A stretch of DNA of 32,066 nt from JBALVO01 sp036961445 (GTDB taxonomy: Bacteria > Pseudomonadota > Gammaproteobacteria > Pseudomonadales > Halieaceae): NCBI GenBank assembly GCA_036961445.1, contig JBALVO010000036.1, positions 1 to 32,066 of the forward strand. Direction: 5' to 3'. This document shows positions 22,951 to 31,480 of this stretch, piece after piece. Position 1 is the stretch's first letter, and the number at the start of each line of letters is the position of its first letter. A model generated the notes under the pieces. The model was not told the origin of the DNA and searched no databases. It worked only from the letters and a program-made list of their open reading frames with translations. Position numbers and translations under genes: made by a program.

Positions 22951-24777
22951 CTACTGTGGTGTGAGCACGCTTCCATCAAATGTGGCCAGCGACAATTCAC
23001 GCTGGATTTGCAGCTGCGAATTCATGCTCAGCAGACCGGTGTTGCCCTTTAACAAGACGTCGGGGCCGGCTTGTAGCAGGGTGAAGTTGGACTGCAGCAA
23101 AAAGGCATCTGCGCCCAGCGCGTTGAGGCGAGTGTAATTGTCGCTGCCGGTATCTCCGGCAGCAATCGTCACGCGCAGGCCGGGGTTGCCGCCCAGTAGC
23201 CAGGGTGTCTCTACAAAATTGATATCACTCAGGTCTTTATCGCGAGAGTCGGGCGTGCCGTTGTAGATACTGGAGATAGCGTATACCGGGAGGTTGCTGG
23301 CGTAGTGGAAGGCCAGTAGTGGTTTGATAGAGCGTGCTTCCGGGCCATTGCGGCTCAGCAGGAATACCACGTCAGCATCCTGTCGGCGACGGGCAGTGAA
23401 TTCTATATTGGTGGCCAGCATGCTGCGCACGTCGCGTCCTCGCTTTTCGCTGGCGGGCAGGTCCAGCGCGTTTTTTACGCTGGAAGAGTAATCGTCCCTG
23501 CTGGCATAGGTGGAACTAGTGGCGACAGAGCCTCCCAGGGCCGCCCAGCGCGCTTGCAAAGCGGCCTCTACTTTGGTGCCCCAGTCACCGGCGGGCCTCA
23601 CTATCAATGCGCGACGCGCTCCCCGGCCAAATGCTATCTCGGCAATGCGCGCAGCCTCGTCTTCGGGGGCGAGTGACATCTGTACCAGGGCGCTACCAGT
23701 GGCGGGTAGTACTTCATCGATGCGATTCAGGGCCAGTACCGGGATCGGTCGATCCAGGCGCGTTGCCAATTCACTCACGGCCTGTTTGCTGAGGGGGCCG
23801 ATCGCCAGATTGGCACCGTTCAAAACAGCCTCGTCGTAGGCGGCATTAGCGGACTCGTAGCCGTTCAGATCCACAATCATGACTTCGAAGCCGGCCTGGC
23901 CGGCCGCTCGCTCGGCATAGTAGGCGGCCAGGTAGCCGTCCCTCACCGCTTTACCCGCTGGTGCCAGGCGTCCGCTCAGTGGCAGGATAAGGGCTACCTT
24001 GTTCATCGGTGGTGCCGCTTGTAACAGGTGATCCAGGCCGCCGGGCAATGGCGACGCCGCTGGATGGTTGGGATTGTTGCTGCGCCACTGGACTAACTGG
24101 TTAGCTGCCGCAACCGGGTTCTCGCGGCTGATCCTGGCGAGTTCCAGCCACGCCCACCATTGCAGATCGGTGGTGGTGTTGATGGCCGTTCGTAGTTGTG
24201 AGTCGTCCAGGCGCTGTAGATCTCTCCAGATACTGCGTCGCAAGGCTGCGGCACTTTCGGCCGGCGCCCATCGCAGGATTTGCTCGCTCATCCTGGCGCT
24301 GGCCAGGTTGTCGCCTGACATTTCCAATATGTGGCGCTGGAAGTTCAGGATGCGATATTGCAGCGCGTTATTCATTCCTGGATAGATCAGCTGTTGTAAC
24401 TGCTTCAGGGCCTGATCCTGGTAACCGCGTGAATAGGCGATACGAGCCTGCAGGTAACCGAGATAGACGCGATCGTCCTGGTTTAACGCAACGGTGGGGT
24501 CCTGTGCCGGTGGGATCTGCTGCAGTGTCACGCTGGCTGTCATCCAGTCGAATGTCGCCAGAGACTGTGCGGCGCTGCTGAACTGCTCGCTATACTCACT
24601 GTGCGGTAGCGTCAGGGTAGTGCCGGTTGATACCTGCGGTTGTTGTGTTGTGGGCGCTGTCGCGGTGCTGGTGTCGGTTTGCTGGGGCGTCCCGCCGCAG
24701 CCGCTCAAGCCTATGGCTAGCAGGGTAAGGCCTATCGTCCGCAGGCGTCGCTGCAGCGTGGGAGAGTGTTGTCTCAT
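22951..24777 (-). CDS. lpoA: Penicillin-binding protein activator lipoprotein LpoA
   Basis: LpoA is an outer-membrane lipoprotein that reaches through the periplasm to stimulate the peptidoglycan synthase PBP1a. The ATG at 24777 gives 608 residues with a proper lipoprotein signal: basic start, hydrophobic core and lipobox LSGC at Cys27, followed by Gly. The in-frame start at 24882 would bury the signal peptide and overlap rsmI. A helical TPR-like domain (about 60-260) and a type I periplasmic-binding-protein-like domain (about 290-600, starting MNKVALILPLSGRLA) follow. It is somewhat shorter than the E. coli protein (678). It is divergent from rsmI and upstream of yraN. Confidence 0.92.
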   Translation of the reverse strand: MRQHSPTLQRRLRTIGLTLLAIGLSGCGGTPQQTDTSTATAPTTQQPQVSTGTTLTLPHSEYSEQFSSAAQSLATFDWMTASVTLQQIPPAQDPTVALNQDDRVYLGYLQARIAYSRGYQDQALKQLQQLIYPGMNNALQYRILNFQRHILEMSGDNLASARMSEQILRWAPAESAAALRRSIWRDLQRLDDSQLRTAINTTTDLQWWAWLELARISRENPVAAANQLVQWRSNNPNHPAASPLPGGLDHLLQAAPPMNKVALILPLSGRLAPAGKAVRDGYLAAYYAERAAGQAGFEVMIVDLNGYESANAAYDEAVLNGANLAIGPLSKQAVSELATRLDRPIPVLALNRIDEVLPATGSALVQMSLAPEDEAARIAEIAFGRGARRALIVRPAGDWGTKVEAALQARWAALGGSVATSSTYASRDDYSSSVKNALDLPASEKRGRDVRSMLATNIEFTARRRQDADVVFLLSRNGPEARSIKPLLAFHYASNLPVYAISSIYNGTPDSRDKDLSDINFVETPWLLGGNPGLRVTIAAGDTGSDNYTRLNALGADAFLLQSNFTLLQAGPDVLLKGNTGLLSMNSQLQIQRELSLATFDGSVLTPQ

Positions 24778-24851
24778 GTTATGCTTCACCAGTGAACAGT
24801 GGGGTCCGTTTATCCGGACACGACTACCAATCGGTATTATAAGGGGAAAAT

Positions 24852-25688
24852 GTGGATTCCGGGCTCTATGTTGTGGCGACACCTATTGGTAACTTCGGTG
24901 ATATGTCGCACCGGGCGGTCGCTGTCCTGCAGGCTGCGGATCTCATTGCCGCAGAGGATACCAGACACAGCCAGCGGTTGTTACAGCATTTCGATATTGG
25001 CACGCCTGCCACGGCCTATCATGACCACAGCGATGAGCGAGCTATGGAAAAAATCGGCAATTGCCTGGCCGATGGTGGCAGCGTGGCGCTGGTGTCGGAT
25101 GCTGGCACCCCGCTGATTTCCGACCCGGGCTATCGACTGGTGCGTTATGTGCAAGACAGGGGCTTTGCAGTGTACCCGGTACCCGGCGCTTGCGCCGCTA
25201 TCGCAGCACTGAGCGTGTCCGGACTGGCGACTGACCGTTTCCTGTTCGAAGGTTTTCTGCCGGCCAAGGCTGGCGCGAGGGTTAATCGCCTGTCCAAACT
25301 GGCGGCAGAGACGGTGACCCTGATTTTTTATGAGGCACCACATCGCATTGGCGCCTGCCTGCAGTCAATGATCGCGGTGTTCGGTGGTGAACGCGAGGCA
25401 GTGTTGGCCAGAGAGATTACCAAAACCTACGAAACCATACGCAGGGGCACACTGCTGGATCTGGAGGCGTTTGTAGCCGGTGACATCAATCAGCAGAAAG
25501 GCGAGATTGTGTTAGTGGTTGCCGGGCAGGAGAAGGTTGAGCAGGCGCTCACAGCAGAAGTGTCGACGTTGTTGCAGCGACTGGCCCAGGAGTTGCCAGC
25601 CAAGCGCGCTGCGGCGGTAGTGGCTGACTGTACCGGCCTGCGTAAGAAGGTATTGTATGAGCACCTGCTGGCCCTGAAACGGGACTAG
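24852..25688 (+). CDS. rsmI: 16S rRNA (cytidine-1402-2'-O)-methyltransferase RsmI
   Basis: RsmI uses S-adenosylmethionine to 2'-O-methylate C1402 in the 30S decoding centre. RsmH, encoded 1.3 kb downstream, N4-methylates the same base. The 278-residue protein shows the family signature LYVVATPIGNFGDMSHRA at the start, AEDTRHSQRLL, and VSDAGTPLISDPGYRL in the cofactor region. The start is GTG at 24852 with AGGGG upstream; the ATG two bases earlier is out of frame. The gene is divergent from lpoA (74 nt) and immediately precedes rnpB. Confidence 0.96.
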   Translation: MDSGLYVVATPIGNFGDMSHRAVAVLQAADLIAAEDTRHSQRLLQHFDIGTPATAYHDHSDERAMEKIGNCLADGGSVALVSDAGTPLISDPGYRLVRYVQDRGFAVYPVPGACAAIAALSVSGLATDRFLFEGFLPAKAGARVNRLSKLAAETVTLIFYEAPHRIGACLQSMIAVFGGEREAVLAREITKTYETIRRGTLLDLEAFVAGDINQQKGEIVLVVAGQEKVEQALTAEVSTLLQRLAQELPAKRAAAVVADCTGLRKKVLYEHLLALKRD

Positions 25689-25701
25689 CGGGCTGTCGGG
25701 C

Positions 25702-25730
25702 TTGCCCTTGGTGTCCGCTATCTGTACTCT
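25702..25730 (+). promoter_or_regulatory. Candidate rnpB promoter
   Basis: TTGCCC (25702-25707) and TACTCT (25725-25730) lie 17 nt apart just after rsmI. Both are imperfect (4 and 3 of 6). Transcription would start about 7-8 nt later, at 25738, which is exactly the predicted first base of the P1 helix of RNase P RNA. The intervening GGCGCC is a GC-rich discriminator, common in stable-RNA promoters. Confidence 0.45.
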
Positions 25731-25737
25731 TGGCGCC

Positions 25738-26095
25738 GAGTCGGTCAGGCGATCGCTTTTTAAGCACCTTCGGGTGTTTGGGGGGAGGAAAGTCCGGGCT
25801 CCACAGGGCAGGGTGCCAGGTAACGCCTGGGGGGCGAAAGCCTACGGAAAGTGCAACAGAAAGTATACCGCCCGATCACTCTTGAGCGATTGGGTAAGGG
25901 TGAAAAGGTGCGGTAAGAGCGCACCGCGCGGCTGGCAACAGGCGTGGCGATGGTAAACCCCACTCGGAGCAAGACCAAATAGGAATCCATCAGCTGTGGC
26001 CCGCAGTGGATTCGGGTAGGTCGCTACAGGCAGGTGGTGACACCTGTCGCAGATGAATGATCGTCCACGACAGAACCCGGCTTATCGACCGACTC
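25738..26095 (+). ncRNA. rnpB: RNase P RNA, bacterial class A
   Basis: This is the catalytic RNA that trims tRNA 5' leaders. The hallmark conserved blocks are present in order: GAGGAAAGTCCGGGCTCC near 25786, CAGGGTGCCAGGTAACGCCT, a run GGTAAGAGCGCACCGCGCGG, AGACCAAATAGG, and CCACGACAGAACCCGGCTTA near the 3' end. Ends were set by the P1 helix: GAGTCGGTC (25738-25746) pairs perfectly with GACCGACTC (26087-26095). The size, about 358 nt, is close to E. coli (377 nt). Location between rsmI and mraZ is usual in Pseudomonas-like genomes. No clear intrinsic terminator follows; exact ends are inferred. Confidence 0.97.
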
Positions 26096-26425
26096 TTCTT
26101 ACAACTAGCTACTGCTCGCTTTGCACTGCCCAACCGGGTCATTGCGGGCGGGCAGTACTTCCTTGTGTGTCACCCAATCCTTCATTTTTATCGGCAACCA
26201 CATCGCTAAATGTCGGTTTGGCGCCATGCCTTATACTTTTTTCAACTAACCAAGCTATCGTGAAATGACAAAACGGCCTGTAAGTTAAAGTAAATTATTA
26301 ACAAACGAATTTACTGGGCTGTTTTTGTACATTTTTATCTGAATCTGCCCCCAAAAAATGCTTACTCCCTCGTCCGAAAGTTGCGCTAATTGACTGAAAT
26401 CACAACGTTTTTTCCGTTTGCTGGC
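26096..26425. other. Gene-free region between rnpB and the mra promoter
   Basis: No coding frame with a recognisable product or convincing start was found here. It holds two perfect 7-bp inverted repeats: ACTGCCC/GGGCAGT (26125-26131 with 26150-26156), a possible 3'-end hairpin for rnpB without a T-run, and GTAAATT/AATTTAC (26290-26296 with 26308-26314) in an AT-rich stretch. A run of AT-rich DNA at about 26260-26350 is unlike its neighbours and may be an upstream promoter element or protein-binding region for the dcw cluster. Confidence 0.5.
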
Positions 26426-26455
26426 TTGACAGTATCTCGCGCGCAGCTCTATAGT
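26426..26455 (+). promoter_or_regulatory. Pmra, main sigma-70 promoter of the dcw cluster
   Basis: TTGACA (26426-26431, perfect) and TATAGT (26450-26455, 5 of 6) are 18 nt apart. The start of transcription would be near 26462, at the edge of the first MraZ repeat. The position about 75 nt before mraZ and the operator just downstream match the known Pmra arrangement in E. coli. Confidence 0.85.
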
Positions 26456-26464
26456 GTCGAAAAG

Positions 26465-26530
26465 TGGGTATAAGTGGATAAATCTGGCTTTTTGTGGATT
26501 TCGAAGTCGGCTGAGTGGGGAAAACTGGCG
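26465..26530 (+). promoter_or_regulatory. MraZ operator: phased TGGNT direct repeats
   Basis: TGG occurs at 26465, 26475, 26485 and 26495, exactly one helical turn apart, each as TGG(G/A/C)T. After a skipped position, two more TGG units occur at 26516 and 26526, again 10 nt apart. MraZ in E. coli binds TGGGN direct repeats separated by 5 nt, so this is its expected autoregulatory site. The last repeats overlap the mraZ ribosome binding site. Confidence 0.82.
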
Positions 26531-26985
26531 TGTTTCGTGGAGTACAACATTTAAATATGGACGCCAAGGGGCGCCTGGCTATGCCAGCGCGTCAGCGCGA
26601 GCCATTGTTGTCCCAGTGTGCTGGCCAGATTGTCGTCACCATAGATACCCAATCCACCTGTCTGGTGGTGTATCCGCTCCCTGAATGGGAGCGAATTGAG
26701 CACGACATTCAAAATCTGCCCACCCTTAAGCCTGCGGTAAAACGCTTTCAGCGACTGATGTTGGGTTACGCCACCGATCTGGAGTTGGACGGCAGCGGCC
26801 GTATGTTGCTGCCGCAATCCCTGCGCGAGTACGCGCAGCTGGACAAAAAACTGGTCTTGGTGGGGCAGGGCAACAAACTGGAGTTATGGTCCGAGGCCTT
26901 GTGGTTGGCCGAGCGAGAGCGAGCGTTGCAGGACTCCGGTCCTGAGGCTGAGCTGCCTGATGAACTTATGTCACTGAATCTGTAG
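26530..26985 (+). CDS. mraZ: Transcriptional regulator MraZ
   Basis: MraZ is the DNA-binding autorepressor of the dcw cluster and forms ring-shaped oligomers. The GTG at 26530 gives 151 residues (E. coli 152) beginning FRGVQHLNMDAKGRL after the start residue; an in-frame GTG at 26515 would add five non-conserved residues. Two SpoVT/AbrB-like repeats are visible, each with a DxxGR motif: DAKGR at 11-15 and DGSGR at 87-91. The phased TGG repeats directly upstream are its probable operator. rsmH follows within 10 nt. Confidence 0.96.
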   Translation: MFRGVQHLNMDAKGRLAMPARQREPLLSQCAGQIVVTIDTQSTCLVVYPLPEWERIEHDIQNLPTLKPAVKRFQRLMLGYATDLELDGSGRMLLPQSLREYAQLDKKLVLVGQGNKLELWSEALWLAERERALQDSGPEAELPDELMSLNL

Positions 26986-26994
26986 GTGTCGGAT

Positions 26995-27912
26995 ATGCAT
27001 CAGACAGTTCTGTTGCGCGAGGCGGTAAACGCTCTGGTGACTACACCCAGCGGTTTTTATGTCGACGGCACCTATGGTCGCGGTGGACACAGCCGCTACC
27101 TGTTGGATTGTCTGGATGATGGCGGTCGCTTGCTGGGGGTGGATAAAGATCCACTGGCCTGTGCAGCGGCGCAAGAGTTGGCAGAAAGCGAACCCCGCTT
27201 TGAATTTTTCCACGGGTCGTTCGCGCAGCTGCCCCATCAACTGCGTGGGATGGGGATCGACGCAGTTGATGGCATTTTACTTGACCTGGGGATGTCCAGC
27301 CCACAGTTGGATGATGGCCAGCGCGGTTTCAGTTTTATGCACGATGGTCCATTGGATATGCGCATGGATACCAGCCGTGGCGAAACGGCTGCCCAGTGGT
27401 TGTCCTACGCGAACGAGTCAGACATTGCCGCGGTGTTAAAGGAGTATGGCGAGGAAAGATTCGCACGGCGCATAGCCGGCGCCATCGTGGCCGCCAGGGA
27501 TGAGTCCCCCATTATTTCTACCAGTCATTTAGCCAAGATCGTGAGTGAGGCCAATCCCCGGTGGGAAAAGCACAAGCATCCGGCGACACGAGCATTCCAG
27601 GCGATACGCATCAAGGTAAACCGCGAGCTGGAGGATTTGCAGGACCTGCTGCACGGCGCGCTGGACTTGCTGCATGTCGGCGGCCGCCTGGTGGTGATCA
27701 GCTTTCATTCTTTGGAGGACAGATTGGTCAAGCGTTACATGCGTGATATGGCCAGGGGGGAGAAGTTTCCCGCCGGGCTGCCCATACCAGACAGCGCACT
27801 CAATCGCCGGATGAAGCTGGTGGGTAAGGCGGTGAAGGCAAGTGACGAGGAAGTGGCGGGGAATGTGCGGGCACGCAGCGCGATTATGCGCGTGGCGGAA
27901 AAGATTAGCTGA
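26995..27912 (+). CDS. rsmH: 16S rRNA (cytosine-1402-N4)-methyltransferase RsmH
   Basis: RsmH (MraW) N4-methylates C1402 of 16S rRNA. I prefer the ATG at 26995 (305 residues), which has AGGTG as ribosome binding site overlapping the mraZ stop; the in-frame GTG at 26986 directly after the mraZ stop would add three residues. Motifs: SAM-binding GTYGRGGHS (25-33), ILLDLGMSSPQLDD, GPLDMRMD, and VISFHSLEDRLVKRYM. Along with rsmI, the window encodes both enzymes for the m4Cm1402 mark. It is the second gene of the dcw cluster. Confidence 0.96.
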   Translation: MHQTVLLREAVNALVTTPSGFYVDGTYGRGGHSRYLLDCLDDGGRLLGVDKDPLACAAAQELAESEPRFEFFHGSFAQLPHQLRGMGIDAVDGILLDLGMSSPQLDDGQRGFSFMHDGPLDMRMDTSRGETAAQWLSYANESDIAAVLKEYGEERFARRIAGAIVAARDESPIISTSHLAKIVSEANPRWEKHKHPATRAFQAIRIKVNRELEDLQDLLHGALDLLHVGGRLVVISFHSLEDRLVKRYMRDMARGEKFPAGLPIPDSALNRRMKLVGKAVKASDEEVAGNVRARSAIMRVAEKIS

Positions 27913-27951
27913 TGAGTCGGTCGGGTAAGTAGATAGGTGGCGAAGAGCGCA

Positions 27952-28260
27952 ATGGTAAACGCAAGTCAGGCGAAGGGTGCAGGACCGGTCGGCAGGGAGC
28001 TGGCCTGGGTTAATGCTGTCGTCCTTGTGCTGATTCTCACCTCTACATTTTCCGCTATTGCCTCTACTCACGCTTGCCGGGAGCTCTACGCGCAGTTGCA
28101 GGTGCTGGAGTCGTCTCAGTGGTACTTGCAGGAGGACTATGGCCGCCTGCTGTTAGAGCAAAGCACCTGGGCATCGCATCGTCGGGTAGAGAGAGTGGCA
28201 CGCGGTGACCTCGACATGCAATCGCCCGATCTGGCGCAGTATAAAGTGGTGCCCCGATGA
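27952..28260 (+). CDS. ftsL: Cell division protein FtsL
   Basis: FtsL is a bitopic membrane protein that forms the FtsQLB complex, which activates FtsWI septal synthesis. The ATG at 27952 (102 residues) has GAAGAG upstream; a GTG at 27937 would add five residues and cannot be excluded. A short cytoplasmic tail is followed by one transmembrane helix (about 18-38) and a periplasmic leucine-rich coiled coil (about 44-75, ELYAQLQVLESSQWYLQEDYGRLLLE). The sequence is divergent, as is usual for FtsL; position between rsmH and ftsI gives most of the confidence. The stop overlaps the ftsI start by 4 nt (ATGA). Confidence 0.9.
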   Translation: MVNASQAKGAGPVGRELAWVNAVVLVLILTSTFSAIASTHACRELYAQLQVLESSQWYLQEDYGRLLLEQSTWASHRRVERVARGDLDMQSPDLAQYKVVPR

Positions 28261-29990
28261 CGCGGGTAAAGACGCAAAAGCAACCGATAGGCGCCTGGCG
28301 CTTCTATCTGGTAGTGGGTGTGTTGTGTTCGTTACTGGCATTGCTGGTAGGGCGCGTCTTGTCCTTGCAAATCCTGGATATGGAGCGGGGTCACCAATTT
28401 CTGCAGAATCAGGGCGCCATGCGCTCTGTGCGCACAGCAGAAATTCCCGCCTACCGCGGCGTGATTTCCGATCGGCGCGGCGAGCCACTGGCTGTCAGTA
28501 CGCCGGTGGTATCAATCTGGGCCAATCCGCAACAGCTTGAAGGGTCAGAGCGTCTTCCCGAATTGGCACAGGCACTGGGTATGAAGTTGTCCGAGCTGGA
28601 GGGCAAGTTGGCCCATTATAAGGGTAAGCAGTTTATGTACCTGCAGCGCCACCTGGTGCCTGCAGATGCCAGGCAAGTGTTGGACCAGCGCTTCCGCGGT
28701 GTTTTTGGAGAGCGTGAGTATCGCCGCTTCTATCCGGCGGGCGAAGTGGCGGCCCAGTTAGTGGGTTTTACCAATGTCGATGACCAGGGTATCGCCGGGT
28801 TGGAGTTGGCTTATAACGATTGGCTGCGCGGTGTGCCCGGGAAGAAAAAATACATAAAGGATCTTCACGGCGAGGTGGTGCGGGATATTGGTGTCGTGCA
28901 GCCGGCTCAGCCCGGTAAAGATCTCACTCTTAGCATCGATCTGCGGCTGCAGTATCTGCAACATCGTGAATTGAAAAAAGCGGTCACTGCGTTAGGTGCT
29001 GAGTCGGGTTCTATCGTGACGCTCGATAGTCACACCGGTGAAATTCTGGCGATGGTCAATTACCCGGTGTACAACCCCAATAGCCGTAAAGGAATGAAGC
29101 CGGCCACCATGCGCAACCGGGCTATGACAGATGTGTATGAGCCTGGCTCAACCATGAAAGCCCTGACCCTGGTGGCGGCGCTGGAAAGTGGCCGCTATAC
29201 ACCAGAAACGATTATCGATACCTCCCCTGGTCGCATTCGCGTAGGGCGCAAGACTTATCCTGATCCGCGCAATTACGGCAAGATAACGTTGACCCGGGTT
29301 ATCCAGAAGTCCAGCCAGGTCGGGGTGACCAAGATTGCCCTGGATCTGGGTCATGAGCCAATTTGGGATGTATTTAATCGCTTTGGTATTGGCCATCCCC
29401 CGGGCACCGGATTTCCCGGAGAAAGTGCGGGACGCTTGCCCAACCGGCCGCGCTGGCACGTATCGGAAAAAGTCTCACTGGCGTTTGGTTACGGTATTAC
29501 CACGACGCCCCTGCAACTAGCCAGTGCTTACACCGTATTCGCCAATAGTGGTGTGCATCAACCGGTGTCGCTACTGGCCCTGGAGGGCGAGCTGTCGGCA
29601 GGGGAGCAGGTGATTTCTCCCGCCGTTGCCTCTCAGGTGCTCACTGTATTGCACGCGGTAACCGGGGAGCACGGTACTGCGCGCAAAGCTCGCGTGCCCG
29701 GTTACCAGGTGGGCGGCAAGACCGGCACGGTGCACAAGGTGGGCCCCTCAGGGTACATCGACGACCACTATGTGGCTCTCTTTGCCGGCGTGGCACCTTC
29801 CAATGATCCGCGTATTGTCACTGTGGTCGTGGTTAATGATCCCAAGGGTGACGCTTATGGTGGTGGTGCGGCCGCCGCGCCAATCTTTTCTCTGGTAACC
29901 GAGGGCGCGCTGCGGATTTTGAATGTGCCACCTACCGAGCTTGAAGCGCTAGCAGAAGCAAACCTGGCCAAGCGCGGAGGTGCAGCGTGA
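28257..29990 (+). CDS. ftsI: Peptidoglycan D,D-transpeptidase FtsI (PBP3)
   Basis: FtsI is the septal transpeptidase, target of aztreonam-type beta-lactams. The 577-residue class B PBP has a short cytoplasmic tail, one membrane helix (about 15-38), a pedestal domain, and the transpeptidase domain. The active-site serine is Ser298 in GSTMK (SxxK Ser298-Lys301) and the KTG motif is at 488-490 (GGKTGT). The second motif is unusual: it reads Ser352-Ser353-Gln354 in KSSQVGVTK, where the usual form is SSN, so the conserved Asn is replaced by Gln (codon CAG). It starts inside the ftsL stop (ATGA overlap) and overlaps murE. Confidence 0.97.
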   Translation: MTRVKTQKQPIGAWRFYLVVGVLCSLLALLVGRVLSLQILDMERGHQFLQNQGAMRSVRTAEIPAYRGVISDRRGEPLAVSTPVVSIWANPQQLEGSERLPELAQALGMKLSELEGKLAHYKGKQFMYLQRHLVPADARQVLDQRFRGVFGEREYRRFYPAGEVAAQLVGFTNVDDQGIAGLELAYNDWLRGVPGKKKYIKDLHGEVVRDIGVVQPAQPGKDLTLSIDLRLQYLQHRELKKAVTALGAESGSIVTLDSHTGEILAMVNYPVYNPNSRKGMKPATMRNRAMTDVYEPGSTMKALTLVAALESGRYTPETIIDTSPGRIRVGRKTYPDPRNYGKITLTRVIQKSSQVGVTKIALDLGHEPIWDVFNRFGIGHPPGTGFPGESAGRLPNRPRWHVSEKVSLAFGYGITTTPLQLASAYTVFANSGVHQPVSLLALEGELSAGEQVISPAVASQVLTVLHAVTGEHGTARKARVPGYQVGGKTGTVHKVGPSGYIDDHYVALFAGVAPSNDPRIVTVVVVNDPKGDAYGGGAAAAPIFSLVTEGALRILNVPPTELEALAEANLAKRGGAA

Positions 29991-31480
29991 TGATGGCCGC
30001 CAGTCATTCAGTCCTGCCGGCGATGCCATTGTCTGAATTGCTTGCCAACGACAGTTGCCCCGGCGCTGCCACCATGATTGCTGGCATGCAGTTAGACAGC
30101 CGCAAGGTGCACGCAGGGGATGTCTTTCTCGCCGTGCCTGGCGATAGACACGATGGCCGGCAGTTTATTGAGCAGGCTGTGGCCAATGGCGCTGCGGCGG
30201 TAGTAGCTGAGGCTCCCGTAGCCGGCTTTGTCGATGAGATTCCAGTGCCGCTGGTGGAGATTCCGGAATTACATTTAGAGGTCGGCGTGTTGGCCTCCCG
30301 CCTGTTTGGCAATCCCAGCCGCGCTATGCGCATGGTGGGTGTTACCGGTACCAACGGCAAGACCACAACCACGCGATTAATAGCGCAGTTGAGTCGTTTA
30401 CTGGGAAATACCTGTGGTGCGATCGGCACTCTGGGTGCGAGTCTGCAAGACGATGTGGTGGCAGCCGGTAACACCACGCCGGATCCGGTGGCTCTGCAGC
30501 GGCAATTGAAGCAATGGCGTGACCTGGGTGTTGATACCGTCTGTATGGAGGTTTCCTCGCATGCGCTGGTGCAGGGGCGCGTCAATGGGGTGGCGTTTGA
30601 GACTGCGATCTATACCAATTTGTCTCATGATCATCTGGATTACCACGGCACTATGGATGCCTATGGTCGGGCCAAGTTGCAATTATTTGCCATGGAAGGA
30701 CTGCGTCATGCGGTTATCAATATAGACGATGAATTTGCCGCCCAGGTGCAGGCAATCGTTGACCGCGATGTTCAACTGCTGACGTATTCAGCCAGCGGTG
30801 CAGCGGCGGATGTGCGCGTGGAAAAGACGCAATTTTACGACGGTGGCGTACGCGGACAGATGCATACTCCCTGGGGTAGCGCTGAGTTTCACAGTCCCCT
30901 GCCCGGGTCATTCAATCTCGCTAATCTGGCAGCAGCGGTAACCGCCCTGGCGCTGGCCGGAGAGAAGTTGCTGGCAATACTGGAAGCGGTGACGCAGTTG
31001 CAGCCAGTGCCTGGTCGCATGCAGGCCATTCCCAATACGCTGGGTTTGCAGGTCATCGTGGATTACGCCCATACCCCAGATGCACTGGAGCATGTGTTGC
31101 GAGCGCTCAAGCCTCATGTCAGCGGCGCCCTGGTGACTGTCTTTGGTTGCGGTGGTGATCGCGACAGGAACAAGCGGCAAGTGATGGGGCGGGTAGCCTG
31201 CCAACTGTCTGACAAGGTAGTAGTAACCAGTGATAACCCACGCAGTGAAGAACCGTCGCAGATCATGCGAGATGTCGAATCCGGGTGCAGCGGCAACTAC
31301 ACCATGGTGGAGCACCGTGCAGAGGCAATCATACAGGCGTTGTCGGAGGCGCATGCCGGAGACTGCATCGTGATAGCCGGCAAAGGTCACGAGGATTATC
31401 AGATTGTCCAGGATCAGCGTTTACATTTTAGTGACGCAGAGCAGGCACGTGCCGCCCTCGCCCGGAGGGAGTCACAGTGA
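29990..31480 (+). CDS. murE: UDP-MurNAc-L-Ala-D-Glu: meso-diaminopimelate ligase MurE
   Basis: MurE adds the third amino acid of the peptidoglycan stem, using ATP in the cytoplasm. The ATG at 29990 overlaps the ftsI TGA by one base; GTG at 29987 (one residue more) is equally well placed relative to the GGAGG site. The ATP-binding GTNGKTT is at about 120-126, the carbamylated-lysine region is YGRAKLQLF (near 226-234), and the amino-acid selectivity motif DNPR is at about 415-418. DNPR indicates meso-diaminopimelate rather than lysine, as expected for a Gram-negative cell wall. About 496 residues, normal for the family. It is coupled to murF through a one-base TGATG overlap. Confidence 0.97.
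   Translation: MMAASHSVLPAMPLSELLANDSCPGAATMIAGMQLDSRKVHAGDVFLAVPGDRHDGRQFIEQAVANGAAAVVAEAPVAGFVDEIPVPLVEIPELHLEVGVLASRLFGNPSRAMRMVGVTGTNGKTTTTRLIAQLSRLLGNTCGAIGTLGASLQDDVVAAGNTTPDPVALQRQLKQWRDLGVDTVCMEVSSHALVQGRVNGVAFETAIYTNLSHDHLDYHGTMDAYGRAKLQLFAMEGLRHAVINIDDEFAAQVQAIVDRDVQLLTYSASGAAADVRVEKTQFYDGGVRGQMHTPWGSAEFHSPLPGSFNLANLAAAVTALALAGEKLLAILEAVTQLQPVPGRMQAIPNTLGLQVIVDYAHTPDALEHVLRALKPHVSGALVTVFGCGGDRDRNKRQVMGRVACQLSDKVVVTSDNPRSEEPSQIMRDVESGCSGNYTMVEHRAEAIIQALSEAHAGDCIVIAGKGHEDYQIVQDQRLHFSDAEQARAALARRESQ

Noticed and set aside
27529..28071. A 180-codon minus-strand open frame across the rsmH end and ftsL
   Set aside because: Antisense to two genes with family motifs; no ribosome binding site or domain was seen.
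30004..30585. A 193-codon minus-strand open frame
   Set aside because: Antisense to the murE N-terminal region; composition is that of a shadow frame.
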